In this document: positions 55,517 to 64,000 of the stretch, piece after piece
Layout: each line of letters starts with the position of its first letter
How positions within the stretch are numbered: the stretch's first letter is position 1
Assembly: GCF_024703895.1 (NCBI RefSeq)
Contig: NZ_CP087968.1
Coordinates: 2,914,001 to 2,978,000 of the forward strand
Direction: 5' to 3'
Length of the DNA: 64,000 nucleotides
Source: Nocardioides sp. B-3
Lineage (GTDB): Bacteria > Actinomycetota > Actinomycetes > Propionibacteriales > Nocardioidaceae
Notes under the pieces: generated by a model
What the model saw: the letters and a program-made list of their open reading frames with translations, nothing else
Told to the model about the DNA's origin: nothing
Databases searched by the model: none
Made by a program: the position numbers and the translations under genes

Positions 55517-57862
55517 CCCTGCCCGTGACACTGCCGAGGCTGGTGATTGCGGCACCGAGCACCGGGCAGGGCAAGACCACGATCGCGACGGGGCTCCTCG
55601 CGGCGCTCCGATCCGCAGGTCACCGGGTCAGCGGCCACAAGGTCGGGCCCGACTACATCGACCCCGGCTACCACGCGCTCGCCTCAGGGTCGCCCGGGCC
55701 GCAACCTCGACCCGCACCTCGTCAGCGAGGAGCGGATCGTGCCGCTGCTGCTGCACGGCGCTGCCGGTGCGGACGTCGCGGTGATCGAGGGCGTGATGGG
55801 CCTGCACGACGGGCGGATCGGCACCGACGGCTTTGCCTCGACGGCCCACGTCGCGCGCCTCACGCAGTCCCCGGTCGTGCTCGTCCTCGACATCGCCCGC
55901 CAGTCGCGGTCGGTCGCGGCGATCGCGGCGGGCATGGCGACGTACGACCCGGACATCAGCATCGCGGGCGTGATCCTCAACAGGGCGGGCTCCGACCGCA
56001 ACATCGAGGAGATCCGGCGTGCGCTCGACCTGCCCGTGCTGGGGGTCCTGCCGCGCGACGAGGACCTCGCCACGCCGTCGCGTCACCTCGGCACGGTGCC
56101 CGCGGCCGAGCGCGACGAGTCCGTCGCGATGGTCGAACGGCTCGGCGACCGGGTGGCGCGTCACCCGGACCTCGACGCGCTCCTCCAGGTCGCTCGGTCG
56201 GCGCCCGCTCTGGACGCAGAGCCGTGGTCGCCGTACGCCGAAGTCACGCCCGGACCCGAGCGCCCGGTCATCGCCGTCGCCGGCGGGCGCGCGTTCACCT
56301 TCCGCTACCCCGAGACCGAGGAGCTCCTCGAGGCCGCGGGCTGCGAGGTCGTCACGTTCGACCCGCTCGTCGATCGCGCTCTGCCCGCGGGCACGCGCGG
56401 CATCTACCTCGGCGGCGGCTTCCCCGAGGTGTACGCCGCAGAGCTGGCCGCGAACCGGAGCCCGGTCGACGACGTGGCGCGCAGTCGCGGCCGGCGTCCC
56501 CACCGTCGCGGAGTGTGCCGGACTGCTCTACCTCGCCGAGACGCTCGACGGGGTGGCGATGGCCGGCGTCGTGAAGACCGACGCCGCGATGGGCGGACGG
56601 CTCACTCTGCGCTACCCGACCGCGACCGCGCTCACCGACAGCCTGCTCACGCGTGGGGGGAGCTGGTGACCGGTCACGAGTTCCACAAGACGTCCGTGAC
56701 CACCGACGGTCGCGCCCTGGAGGTCGACGGCGCGCCGACCGGCTTCGCGGCCGACACCCGGCACGCGTCCTACCTGCACGTGCACTGGGCCGGGCATCCG
56801 CAGCTCGCCCAGCGGTTCGCGGACGCGGCGCACGCGGCCGCGCCGCACGTCACGTTGCCCGTGGCCGAGCCCGATCCGGAGGACCCGCTCCGCCACCACG
56901 GCGACGCCGAGGTCGACGGACTGCTCGACTTCGCGGTGAACGTCCATCCCGGTCCCCGCCCGGACTGGCTCGACGACGCGCTGCACGCGTCGCTCGACGA
57001 CACGGCGTATCCCGACGCGCGGCCCGCGCGCCGGGCGTTGGCCCGTCTTCTGGGCCGACCCGAAGGCGAGGTGCTCCCCACCGCCGGCGCCGCGGGAGGC
57101 CTTCACCTTGATCGCCCGGCAGCCGTGGCGACACCCCGTCGTCGTGCACCCGCAGTTCACCGAGCCGCACGCCGCGCTGGAGCAGGCCGGCCACGAGGTG
57201 CACACCGTGCTCTGCCGACCGGACTTCACCCTCGATCCGAGCGCGGTCCCGTCCGACGCCGATCTCGTCGTGATCGGCAACCCGACCAACCCGACGGGCG
57301 TCCTGCACCCGGCGTCGACCATCAAGGCCCTCCGCAGGCCCGGGCGGCTCGTCGTCGTCGACGAGGCCTTCATGGACGCGGTCCCCGGTGAGACCGAGTC
57401 GCTGCTCCGCGAACGGCTCGACGGCCTGCTCGTGGTCCGCAGCCTCACCAAGCACTGGTCGATCCCGGGGATCCGGGCGGGGTACGTCGCCGGCGACCCG
57501 GCCTTCGTCGCTGCTCTCGCCAAGGTCCAGACACCGTGGTCGGTCGCCGGTCCCGCCGTCGCCGCGATCGTCGCGTGCACCACTCCCCGGGCCACGGTCG
57601 AAGCAGACGAGCGAGCGCACGAGATCGTCCGCTGGCGCGAGCACCTCGTCGCCGGCCTGACCGAGCGCGGCATCGAGCACGTCCCTTCGAGTGGATCGTT
57701 CGTCCTCGCCCGCATCGGAGCAGCGCGTCAGTCGCTGCGCGATGCCGGCATCGCCGTACGCCGCTGCGACACGTTCCCCCGGGCTCGACCCCACCCGGGC
57801 GCGGATCGCCGTCCGCCCCGAACCCATCACCGACCGGCTCCTCGCCGCCCTCGACAACTGCA
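55513..57862 (+). CDS. cobB: CobB-CobC fusion: cobyrinate a,c-diamide synthase plus PLP enzyme
   Basis: The first half is CobB/CbiA: IAAPSTGQGKTTIATGLLAA, HKVGPDYIDPGYHALAS, VIEGVMGLHDGRIGT, and the glutaminase-type ECAGLLYLAETLDGVAMAG with YLGGGFPEVYAAEL. Slips near 55690, 56480 and 56655. The same open frame runs on into GLLDFAVNVHPGPRPDWLDD, then VIGNPTNPTGVLHPASTIKA, VVDEAFMDAVPGE and SLTKHWSIPGIRAGYVAGDP (PLP Lys), a CobC/CobD-type aminotransferase or threonine-phosphate decarboxylase. A slip near 57110 and one near 57780 follow. No stop is seen between the halves. The end is unclear; an extra C near 57861 would hide a TGA. Confidence 0.8.
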
Positions 57863-57885
57863 CTTCCGAAAGACAGGACCCACCC

Positions 57886-58931
57886 ATGCCCTACGTCGCC
57901 GCCCCTCTCCGAGATCGCCCGCAACCACGCCGAGAAGCGGCTGGTCGCGCTCGCCACGCCGCCCGGCGCGCTGGGCCGCCTCGGCGACCTCGCGGTCTGG
58001 GTCGCGGCCTGCCGGGGACAGGTGCCGCCGGTGCCGGTCGACCACGTCCGGCTCGTCATCTTCGCCGGCGACCACGGCGTCGCCGGCCACGGCGTCTCGG
58101 CGTTCCCGCCGGCGATCACCGGCGCCATGGTGCGCACGTTCCTGCTCGGCAAGGCGGGAGTGAGCGCCCTCGCTCGGGAACACGGAGTCTCGGTCCGGGT
58201 GCTCGACCTCGGTGTCGACGAGGACTTCGACGACCTTGCCGACGACGTACGGACCGCGTTGACCGCCCACAAGATCCGTCGCGGCAGCGGCGCGATCCAC
58301 CTCGAGGACGCGCTCACGCTCGGCGAGACCCGGGCCGCGCTGGCGGCCGGCGCCGCCGTCGCGCGCGAGGAGATCGCGGCCGGCGCGCAGCTGCTGATCA
58401 GCGGCGACATGGGCATCGGCAACACCACCCCGGCGGCCGCACTCGTCGCCGCGGGGCTCGGCCTGCCGGCCTCCGAGGTCGTCGGTCGCGGCACCGGGAT
58501 CGACGACACGGCACTGCTCCACAAGACGTCGGTCATCGATGCCGCCCTCGCCCGCGCGGGCGATCGCATCGCCGACCCGGTCGAGACCCTCGCCGCCCTC
58601 GGCAGCGCCGACCTCGCCGCCAGCACCGGCTTCCTGCTCGCCGCCGCGCAGGAGGGCCGACCCGTCCTCCTCGACGGACTGATGAGCGTCGCCTGCGCGC
58701 TCACCGCCGATCGCATCGAGCCCGGTGCCGCGGGTTGGTACGCCGCCGGCCACCGCTCCACCGAACCCGCCCAGTCCCTCGCGCTGGCGAAGATGGGGCT
58801 CGAGCCGCTGCTGGACCTCGGACTCCGCCTCGGCGAGGGTTCGGGGTGCCGTCGCGGCCGTTCCTGTCGTCCGCAGCGCGGTCGCGATCCTGCGCGACGT
58901 GGCCCTCCTGTCGGAGCTCATGCCCGAATGA
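57886..58931 (+). CDS. cobT: Nicotinate-nucleotide-DMB phosphoribosyltransferase
   Basis: About 348 residues making alpha-ribazole phosphate from dimethylbenzimidazole. Conserved blocks are VDHVRLVIFAGDHGVAGHGV, LISGDMGIGNTTPAAALVAA, VVGRGTGIDDTALLHKTSV, LAASTGFLLAAAQEGRPVLL and YAAGHRSTEPAQSLALAKM. Slips near 57905 and 58850. The ATG at 57886 follows GAAAGACAGG. Uses the product of BluB encoded upstream. The stop overlaps cobS. Confidence 0.9.
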
Positions 58932-59684
58932 TCAACGACGCCCGGCGGCTCGCGGTCGGGACGCTGACCGCGATCCCCGTCCGGTCACCCTCCAACGTCG
59001 ACCGGCGACGGGCCGGCGTCGCGATGGTGGTCGCGCCGCTCGCGGTGCTGCCCCCGGGCCTCGTCGTCGCCGGCGTCCTGCTCGCCGGGCACCGGCTCGA
59101 GCTCCCGGTGCTGGTGACCGCGCTGCTCGCGATCGGCGCGCTGGTCCTCGGCAACCGCGCCTTCCACCTCGACGGGCTCTCCGACACCGTCGACGGCCTC
59201 GCGGCCTCCTACGACCGCGAGCGCTCCCTGTCGGTGATGAAGTCCGGGACCTCCGGGCCGGCCGGGGTGGTCGCCGTCGTGCTCGTCCTCGGACTCCGGG
59301 TGGCGGCGCTCGCGTCCCCCGGCCTCGCCCGGGGGCGCGGTCCTCGCGGGGGTGGCCGTCTGCGCCTCCCGGGCGGCGCTGGTGCTGTGCTGTGCCCGCG
59401 GTGTCCTGCCGGCACGAGCCGACGGACTGGGGTCGACCTACACCCAGACCGTGCCGCGGCTCGTGGTTGCCCTCGTCTGGATCGCGGTCGCCGTCCTCCT
59501 CGGCCTCGTCGGTGCGTGGACCGGGCTGCCGTGGTGGCGCGGCGCTCTCGCCGCGACCGTTGCGCTGGTCGTCGTCCTCTCCCTCCTGACCCGCACGATC
59601 CGTCGCTTCGGCGGCGTCACCGGCGACGTCTTCGGCGCCGCGATCGAGCTGTCGCTCGCCGCCCTGCTGGTGTCCCTGTCGTGA
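58928..59684 (+). CDS. cobS: Adenosylcobinamide-GDP ribazoletransferase (cobalamin synthase)
   Basis: About 252 residues, integral membrane. LAVGTLTAIPVRSPSNVDRR, FHLDGLSDTVDGLAASYDRE with the acidic metal-binding motif, MKSGTSGPAGVVAVVLVLGL and FGGVTGDVFGAAIELSLAAL are family signatures. A slip near 59335 moves the frame. It joins GDP-cobinamide to alpha-ribazole in the membrane. ATG overlaps the cobT stop; stop overlaps cobD. Confidence 0.9.
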
Positions 59685-60632
59685 AGGGGCGCGCCCTAGG
59701 GATGCTGCTCGGCTTCGCGGCCGACCGGGTCCTCGGGGACCCTCAACGCTTCCACCCGGTCGCCGGCTTCGGCACCACGGCCGCGACCCTCGAGCGTTTC
59801 CTGTACGCCGACTCGCGCGCCCGCGGAGTCGCGCACACCGGCCTCTCGGTCGGCGGGACGGTCGCGCTCGGCGTCGCGGCCGAGCACCGCGCGCCCCGGA
59901 TGTTGGCCACGGCGGTCGCGACGTGGGCCGTGCTCGGCGGACGCTCCCTCGAACGCGAGGCGCTCGCCGTACACGCCCATCTGGCTGCCGACGACCTGCC
60001 GGCCGCACGGCAGCGGCTGACCCATCTGGTCGGTCGCGACACTGCGTCCCTCGACGAGTCCGAGGTCGCTCGGGCCGTCATCGAGTCGGTCGCGGAGAAC
60101 ACCTCCGACGCCGTCGTCGCCCCGCTGGTGTGGGGAGCGGTCTGCGGTGTTCCGGGGCTGCTCGGCTATCGCGCGGTGAACACCCTCGGCGCGATGGTCG
60201 GTCACCACAACGCCCGCTACGAGAACTACGGCTGGGCCTCGGCGAAGCTCGACGACCTCGCGAACCTGCCCGGCTCGCGGCTCTCGGGCCTGCTTGCGAT
60301 GGTCGCGACGCCGTCGCAGGCGCGCGCTGCGGCGTACACACGGGAGGCGCGACGCGAGCGCCCACCCGAGTCCGAACGGGGGAGTCGTCGAGTCGGCCTT
60401 CGCGGGTGCGCTGGGCATCCGGCTGGGCGGCACGAACACCTACTACGGCGAGCGGGTCGAGCACCGGGCGGTGATGGGGGACGGGCGCGACGCCCGGGCC
60501 GACGACATTGCCCGATCCTCAGTCCCGGCGCGGAGGATCGGCCTCCTCGCGGCCCTGTCAGCAGCACTTTCTGCGTCGCTGACTTCTCTTCGTGGCGGGT
60601 GGCGCGGAGGGCGTCGGAGTCCGCTAGGGTGA
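59681..60632 (+). CDS. cobD: Adenosylcobinamide-phosphate synthase
   Basis: About 316 residues, CbiB/CobD family. LLGFAADRVLGDPQRFHPVA, ARAVIESVAENTSDAVVAPL, VNTLGAMVGHHNARYENYGW and FAGALGIRLGGTNTYYGERV are diagnostic. One slip near 60360. It attaches the aminopropanol (phosphate) arm made with the PLP enzyme. GTG start overlaps the cobS stop, and riboswitch 3 begins at its end. Confidence 0.9.
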
Positions 60633-60633
60633 G

Positions 60634-60725
60634 CGTCAACGATCACTTGGAAGCCGGTGGAATTCCGGCACAGTCGCGCTACTGTGACATCGCCTCGGCG
60701 GTGGAGTCAGACCCGATTGGTCGTC
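60634..60725 (+). promoter_or_regulatory. Cobalamin riboswitch 3
   Basis: GGAAGCCGGTGGAATTCCGG followed by CACAGTCGCGCTACTGTGA and GTCAGACCCG matches the short riboswitch found before cbtA/cbtB genes. A CCCCAAC-AACCGGGG hairpin (60728-60743) between it and the start could be the expression platform. It should control cobalt uptake by cobalamin level. Confidence 0.88.
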
Positions 60726-60768
60726 CAACCCCAACAACCGGGGACGCACGCATCCCTGAGGAGGACAC

Positions 60769-60987
60769 ATGTCGCATTCCGTTGCGGCGCCGGTCGCCGG
60801 TGCCCCCGCTCTCCCCACCATCGAGCTCCGCGAGCTGGCCCCCCAGGCGCTCTTCTTCGGACTGCTCGGGACGCTGGTCATCTTCTTCATCAGCGCCGAC
60901 CGGGGCGCCGTCTCGATCCCCGCGGGCACCGCGATCCACGAGTGGGTCCACGACGCGCGGCACCTCATGGGTTACCCCTGCCACTGA
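60769..60987 (+). CDS. cbtB: CbtB cobalt transporter subunit
   Basis: 72 residues with one membrane helix (LFFGLLGTLVIFFISADRGA) and a His-rich end (IHEWVHDARHLMGYPCH), the CbtB signature. It starts at ATG 60769 after GAGGAG. With CbtA it forms a predicted cobalt uptake permease under riboswitch 3. Confidence 0.92.
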   Translation: MSHSVAAPVAGAPALPTIELRELAPQALFFGLLGTLVIFFISADRGAVSIPAGTAIHEWVHDARHLMGYPCH

Positions 60988-61092
60988 TCAGTCACTGATC
61001 ACCCGGTAGCACCTCTCGTCTCGCCGCCCGGGCAGAGTGCGCTGACGCGCGCCCCGGTGTCTGTCGGCGACCCCCCGGAAACGGAAAACTCA

Positions 61093-61888
61093 ATGAACGC
61101 ACGCGCATTTCTTGTCCGCGGCCTGCTGGCCGGACTGATCGCCGGCCTAGCCGCCTTCCTCGTGGCCAACGTGGTCGGTGAACCCCACGTCGAGTCGGCG
61201 ATCGCGCTGGAGGAGTCGGCAGCGCCGGCCGCCCACGATGACGGGCACAGCCACTCACACGACGAGTCGGACTCCGACTCGGAGGAGGCCGTCTTCGAGG
61301 TCTCCCGCGCCAACCAGAGCACGTGGGGCCTGTTGACCGGCTCGCTCGCGATCGGCGTCGCCCCGGGGCGGCCCTGGTCGCGCTGGTCGCGGCCGGCACC
61401 ACAGGGCGACTCGGCCGGCTGTTGCCGGGCCAGTCGACGGCACTGATTGCGTTGCTCGGGTTCGTGTCGGTGGCGCTGGTGCCGTTCCTGAAGTACCCCG
61501 CCACCCCGCCGGCCGTCGGCAGCGGCGACACCATCGGCGACCGGACCGCCCTCTACTTCGGCTTCCCGGCCGTCTCCGTCCTCGCGGCCGCCGCTGGCGA
61601 CGTGCGCCGCCTGCCGCCTGCGCTCGCGGGTCGGGACGTTCGGCGGCGTGGTCCTCGGTGCCGCGGCCTACCTCGTCGTGGTGGTCGTCGCCGCGCTGGT
61701 CTTCGCCCCCGTCAACGAGCTGGGTGACTTCCCGGCCGACACCCTGTGGTCCTTCCGGCTTTCGTCGGTGCTCACGCTGGCCACGATGTGGGGCGTGCTC
61801 GGGGGTCGTGCTCACCGGGCTGGTCATCCGGCTCTACGCGCAGGAGACCGCCGTCGCCGAGCGGCGGGAGCTGGCCGCCAGCCTCTGA
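61093..61888 (+). CDS. cbtA: CbtA cobalt transporter
   Basis: About 265 residues with five predicted membrane helices and a His/Asp metal-binding loop (HDDGHSHSHDESDSDSEE) after the first helix. Segments: RAFLVRGLLAGLIAGLAAFL, LGAALVALVAAGTTGRLGRL, VVLGAAAYLVVVVVAALVFA and VVLTGLVIRLYAQETAVAER. Slips near 61365, 61610 and 61805. It follows cbtB by 105 bp. Confidence 0.85.
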
Positions 61889-61896
61889 CGCACTGC

Positions 61897-61996
61897 CGCT
61901 GGTTGAGCAGCGAGGCCGCCTGCGGCCGAGCGTGTCGAAACCAAGGCCCTTGGCTTCGACACGGTCCTCGCTGCGCTCGTCCCTGCTCAACCAGCG
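61897..61996. repeat. Long imperfect inverted repeat, Nocardioidaceae-type
   Basis: CGCTGGTTGAGCAG at the left and CTGCTCAACCAGCG at the right close a 100-bp imperfect palindrome. Inside are GTGTCGAAACCAAGG and CCCTTGGCTTCGACACGG around the centre near 61943, and differently ordered GAGGCCGCCTGCGGCCGAGC against CCTCGCTGCGCTCGTC between. I have seen this kind of intergenic palindrome repeatedly in Nocardioides-like genomes. It sits between two convergent genes and may end transcription in both directions. Confidence 0.8.
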
Positions 61997-62000
61997 GGAG

Positions 62001-62675
62001 TCAGCGGGGCAGCCGATGGCTCTCGACGGGGCTCCCGGCCACGAGGTGGTCGTGGACGATCATGGCCGCTGCGGCGGGGTCGACGGCGCCGTACCAGACG
62101 TCGTCGGGCTGGACGCTGACGACGGGAGCCCGGTTGCAGGGGAACTGGCAGCCGGTGTGGGTGACGAGCACGTCGTCGTCGCCGAGGCCGGCCTCCATCA
62201 TCGCGAGGATCAGCGCTCGCATCGTGTCCTCCGAACCGGCCGCGGTGCAGCGGGGCCCGCGGCAGATGAGGACTTGGCGCGCGTGACCGGTCACGTCCTT
62301 CCGGGCGGCGGAGGTGAGGCCGGGTTCGCTGCCGGTGATCGGCTTGAGGTCGAGCAGCACGTCGTCGACGGATGACAGTGACGTGACCAGCCGGGTGGCC
62401 ACGGTGACGACCGGCCGCTCGCCCGCACGCTCGCGCCACCAGTGCGCGGCGATCCGCCGCAGCCACGAGTGCGCGGGCGCGAGGGGACCGAGGTTGACGC
62501 CGACGAGCGTGATCGAGGAGACGCCGGAGTCCGCCAGCCGCGTCAGCTCGAGCGAGAGCGACGGGTCGCCCATCTGCAGGAACGCGACGGAGGCCTGTCG
62601 AGAGCGAGCCTCGGCGAGCAGCGCGTCTCGTCTGTCCACGTCGCTGACGGACATGCCCACCGGGACCGGGCTCAC
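62001..62675 (-). CDS. CbiX-like domain fused to [2Fe-2S] thioredoxin-like ferredoxin
   Basis: 224 residues, intact. The N-terminus ([40 protein letters not shown]) resembles short CbiX/sirohydrochlorin chelatase modules. The C-terminus ([40 protein letters not shown]) has four Cys arranged as in [2Fe-2S] thioredoxin-fold ferredoxins. Such proteins occur in actinobacterial cob clusters and may supply electrons for cobalt reduction or assist chelation (inference). GTG start overlaps the cobU stop. Confidence 0.75.
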   Translation of the reverse strand: MSPVPVGMSVSDVDRRDALLAEARSRQASVAFLQMGDPSLSLELTRLADSGVSSITLVGVNLGPLAPAHSWLRRIAAHWWRERAGERPVVTVATRLVTSLSSVDDVLLDLKPITGSEPGLTSAARKDVTGHARQVLICRGPRCTAAGSEDTMRALILAMMEAGLGDDDVLVTHTGCQFPCNRAPVVSVQPDDVWYGAVDPAAAAMIVHDHLVAGSPVESHRLPR

Positions 62676-63184
62676 AGCTTCAGCACCCGGCCGGCGATCA
62701 CGAGGTGCACCTCGTCGCAGGCTGCCGCGAGGCGCTGGTTGACGAGCCCGAGCAGGTCGCGGAAGAGGCGTCCGGAGCGATGGACGGGTACGACGCCGAG
62801 CCCGACCTCGTTCGTCACGAGCACCACGTCGTCGCGGTCGGTCAGCACGGCGACCACGTCGTCGAGCAGGCCGTCGACCACCGCTGTGACTTCGGGCGCG
62901 GACGCGTCCCACAGCTCGCGCTCGTCGAGGGACGCCCGTCAGCCAGTGCCGAGGCAGTCGACGAGGACGGGCCCATCGAGGGCGAGGGCCGAGACGAGGT
63001 CGCGGGTCTCCACCGTCGTCCACGACGCGGGTCGTCTGGCCCGGTGGGCCGCGATCCGGGCGAGCCAGTCAGGGTCGGAGTCGTTGGTGGGCCCGGGTGC
63101 GACGTAGGACACCGGACCGGAGAGCAGCGACTCCGCGTGCCGGGACTTGCCCGAGCGGACACCGCCCGTGACGAGGACCTTCAT
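62672..63184 (-). CDS. cobU: Adenosylcobinamide kinase / phosphate guanylyltransferase
   Basis: About 170 residues. P-loop [19 protein letters not shown] at the start, [11 protein letters not shown], and after a slip near 62940 [20 protein letters not shown], then [20 protein letters not shown]. It phosphorylates cobinamide and adds GMP. Overlaps cobK and the ferredoxin gene by 4 bp each. Confidence 0.92.
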
Positions 63185-63900
63185 GCCAGCTCCCTGACCC
63201 GGGCCACCGCGTCGGCGACCTCGTCGACGGTGCGGACCCCTGCCGGGGCGGGCGGTCGCCGTACGACGACGACGGCGACGCCCGGGCGGGCGGCCGCCTC
63301 GAGCTTGGGCCCGGTGTAGGAGCCGCCGGAGTCCTTGGTGACCAGCACGTCGGTGCGGTGCCGGCGCATCAGCAGCAGCTCGCCGTCGAGCCCGTAGGGC
63401 CCGCGGCTGGTGAGCAGCTCCCACGCGGGCGGCAGGTCGAGGGTGGGTACGTCGACGACGCGCGCCAGCGCCGGCAGTGGACCGAGCGCCGGGACGAACG
63501 AGGCGAGCTCCTGCCGACCGACGGTGAGGAAGGGGCGCCCGCCGAGTGACGCGGCGGTCACCGCGGCCTGTGCGTGGGTGTCGACGAAGTGCCACGAAGG
63601 ATCCGGCTCCCAGCCGGGTCTTGCGAGCCGCAGCAGCGGCAGGTCGGTGCAGGCAGCAGCCGCGTTGGCGGTCATGCCCTGCGCGAACGGGTGGGTCGCG
63701 TCGACGACGGCGTCGTAGTCGGCCAGCGCGGCGCGCAGGCCGTCCACCCCGCCGAAGCCGCCGATGCGCACCTTCCCGACCGGCAGCCGGGGACGGGCGA
63801 CCCGGCCCGCAAGGGAGGAGGTGACGTCGATGCCGGCGTCGACGAGGTCGGCGGCGAGCTCGCGGGCCTCGCTGGTGCCTCCGAGCAGGAGCAACCTCAT
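63181..63900 (-). CDS. cobK: Precorrin-6A reductase
   Basis: 239 residues, intact. [20 protein letters not shown] (NADPH site), [53 protein letters not shown] are CobK/CbiJ signatures. Reduces precorrin-6A to 6B before CobL. Its ATG lies just after the cobQ stop (ATGA). Confidence 0.93.
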   Translation of the reverse strand: MRLLLLGGTSEARELAADLVDAGIDVTSSLAGRVARPRLPVGKVRIGGFGGVDGLRAALADYDAVVDATHPFAQGMTANAAAACTDLPLLRLARPGWEPDPSWHFVDTHAQAAVTAASLGGRPFLTVGRQELASFVPALGPLPALARVVDVPTLDLPPAWELLTSRGPYGLDGELLLMRRHRTDVLVTKDSGGSYTGPKLEAAARPGVAVVVVRRPPAPAGVRTVDEVADAVARVRELA

Positions 63901-64000
63901 GACGCACCTCCGGGCGGCAGGACCTTCAGGTCCTTCGGGGCCCCGTCGCGAGCGAGGGCGAGCAGCGCGTCGACGTCGAGGTGCTCCTCGACCGGGTCGC
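63897..64000 (-). CDS. cobQ: Cobyric acid synthase C-terminus, 5' part outside window
   Basis: The last 33 residues, [20 protein letters not shown] and then [13 protein letters not shown], match the usual CobQ/CbiP ending (helix with HLDxDALL and a Pro-rich tail). The stop overlaps the cobK start. CobQ amidates four side chains of adenosylcobyrinate diamide. The identification rests on a short piece and on the operon. Confidence 0.6.
   Translation of the reverse strand, partial: DPVEEHLDVDALLALARDGAPKDLKVLPPGGAS

Overview
The window is high-GC actinobacterial DNA. The family of its long intergenic inverted repeat and its gene content suggest a Nocardioidaceae-like soil actinomycete; that placement is inference. 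One technical fact governs the whole reading: about half of the genes are broken by one-base frame changes, mostly in runs of G or C, while the conserved protein sequence carries on in another frame. Even housekeeping-type cobalamin genes show this, so most breaks look like uncorrected long-read errors. Coordinates below span the reconstructed gene, and 'broken' is used only where sequence is missing or fused to unrelated DNA.

Region 1 (1-4002): an aromatic meta-cleavage cluster read leftwards (C-C hydrolase, type I extradiol dioxygenase, MhpA-type flavin hydroxylase cut by the window edge) with a divergent TetR regulator and a pair of operator-like sites. Region 2 (4176-16961): a mobilizable element of about 12.7 kb bounded by 44-bp perfect direct repeats that match the 3' end of initiator tRNA-fMet. 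It carries an excisionase, a tyrosine integrase, a VbhA/Fic toxin-antitoxin pair, a MobF relaxase-helicase, a 41-bp-period hairpin array, three secreted proteins, an IS1634-family insertion, and a secreted nuclease truncated by an IS1380 remnant. No coupling protein or secretion ATPase is present. Neither tRNA-end repeat is attached to a complete tRNA, and the DNA left of 4176 resembles the element's own right end, so the window seems to hold part of a tandem array of related elements.

Region 3 (16962-45000): starts with the 3' end of a maleylacetate reductase gene joined directly to the repeat. A sulfur-type locus follows (ArsR-rhodanese, SRPBCC protein, MBL-double rhodanese, MFS). Then comes a long run of small catabolic operons: alpha/beta hydrolases, SDRs, an old yellow enzyme, a GMC oxidoreductase, an enoyl-CoA hydratase, and a four-gene overlapping set of hydrolase, PF10118 protein, ferredoxin reductase and Zn-alcohol dehydrogenase. 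Most sit beside a TetR or HxlR regulator, and at least two MFS exporters are interleaved. A LuxR/NarL two-component pair and small membrane proteins close the region.

Region 4 (46100-64000): a nearly complete aerobic cobalamin pathway. Three cobalamin riboswitches precede, respectively, cobG-cobH-cobIJ-cobM-bluB; a ChlID-type chelatase-cobO-cobBC-cobT-cobS-cobD; and cbtB-cbtA. On the other strand are cobL and a ferredoxin-CbiX-like protein-cobU-cobK-cobQ series. Together they cover ring methylation and contraction, cobalt insertion, adenosylation, amidation, lower-ligand synthesis and nucleotide loop assembly, with cobalt uptake. cobN is not in the window.
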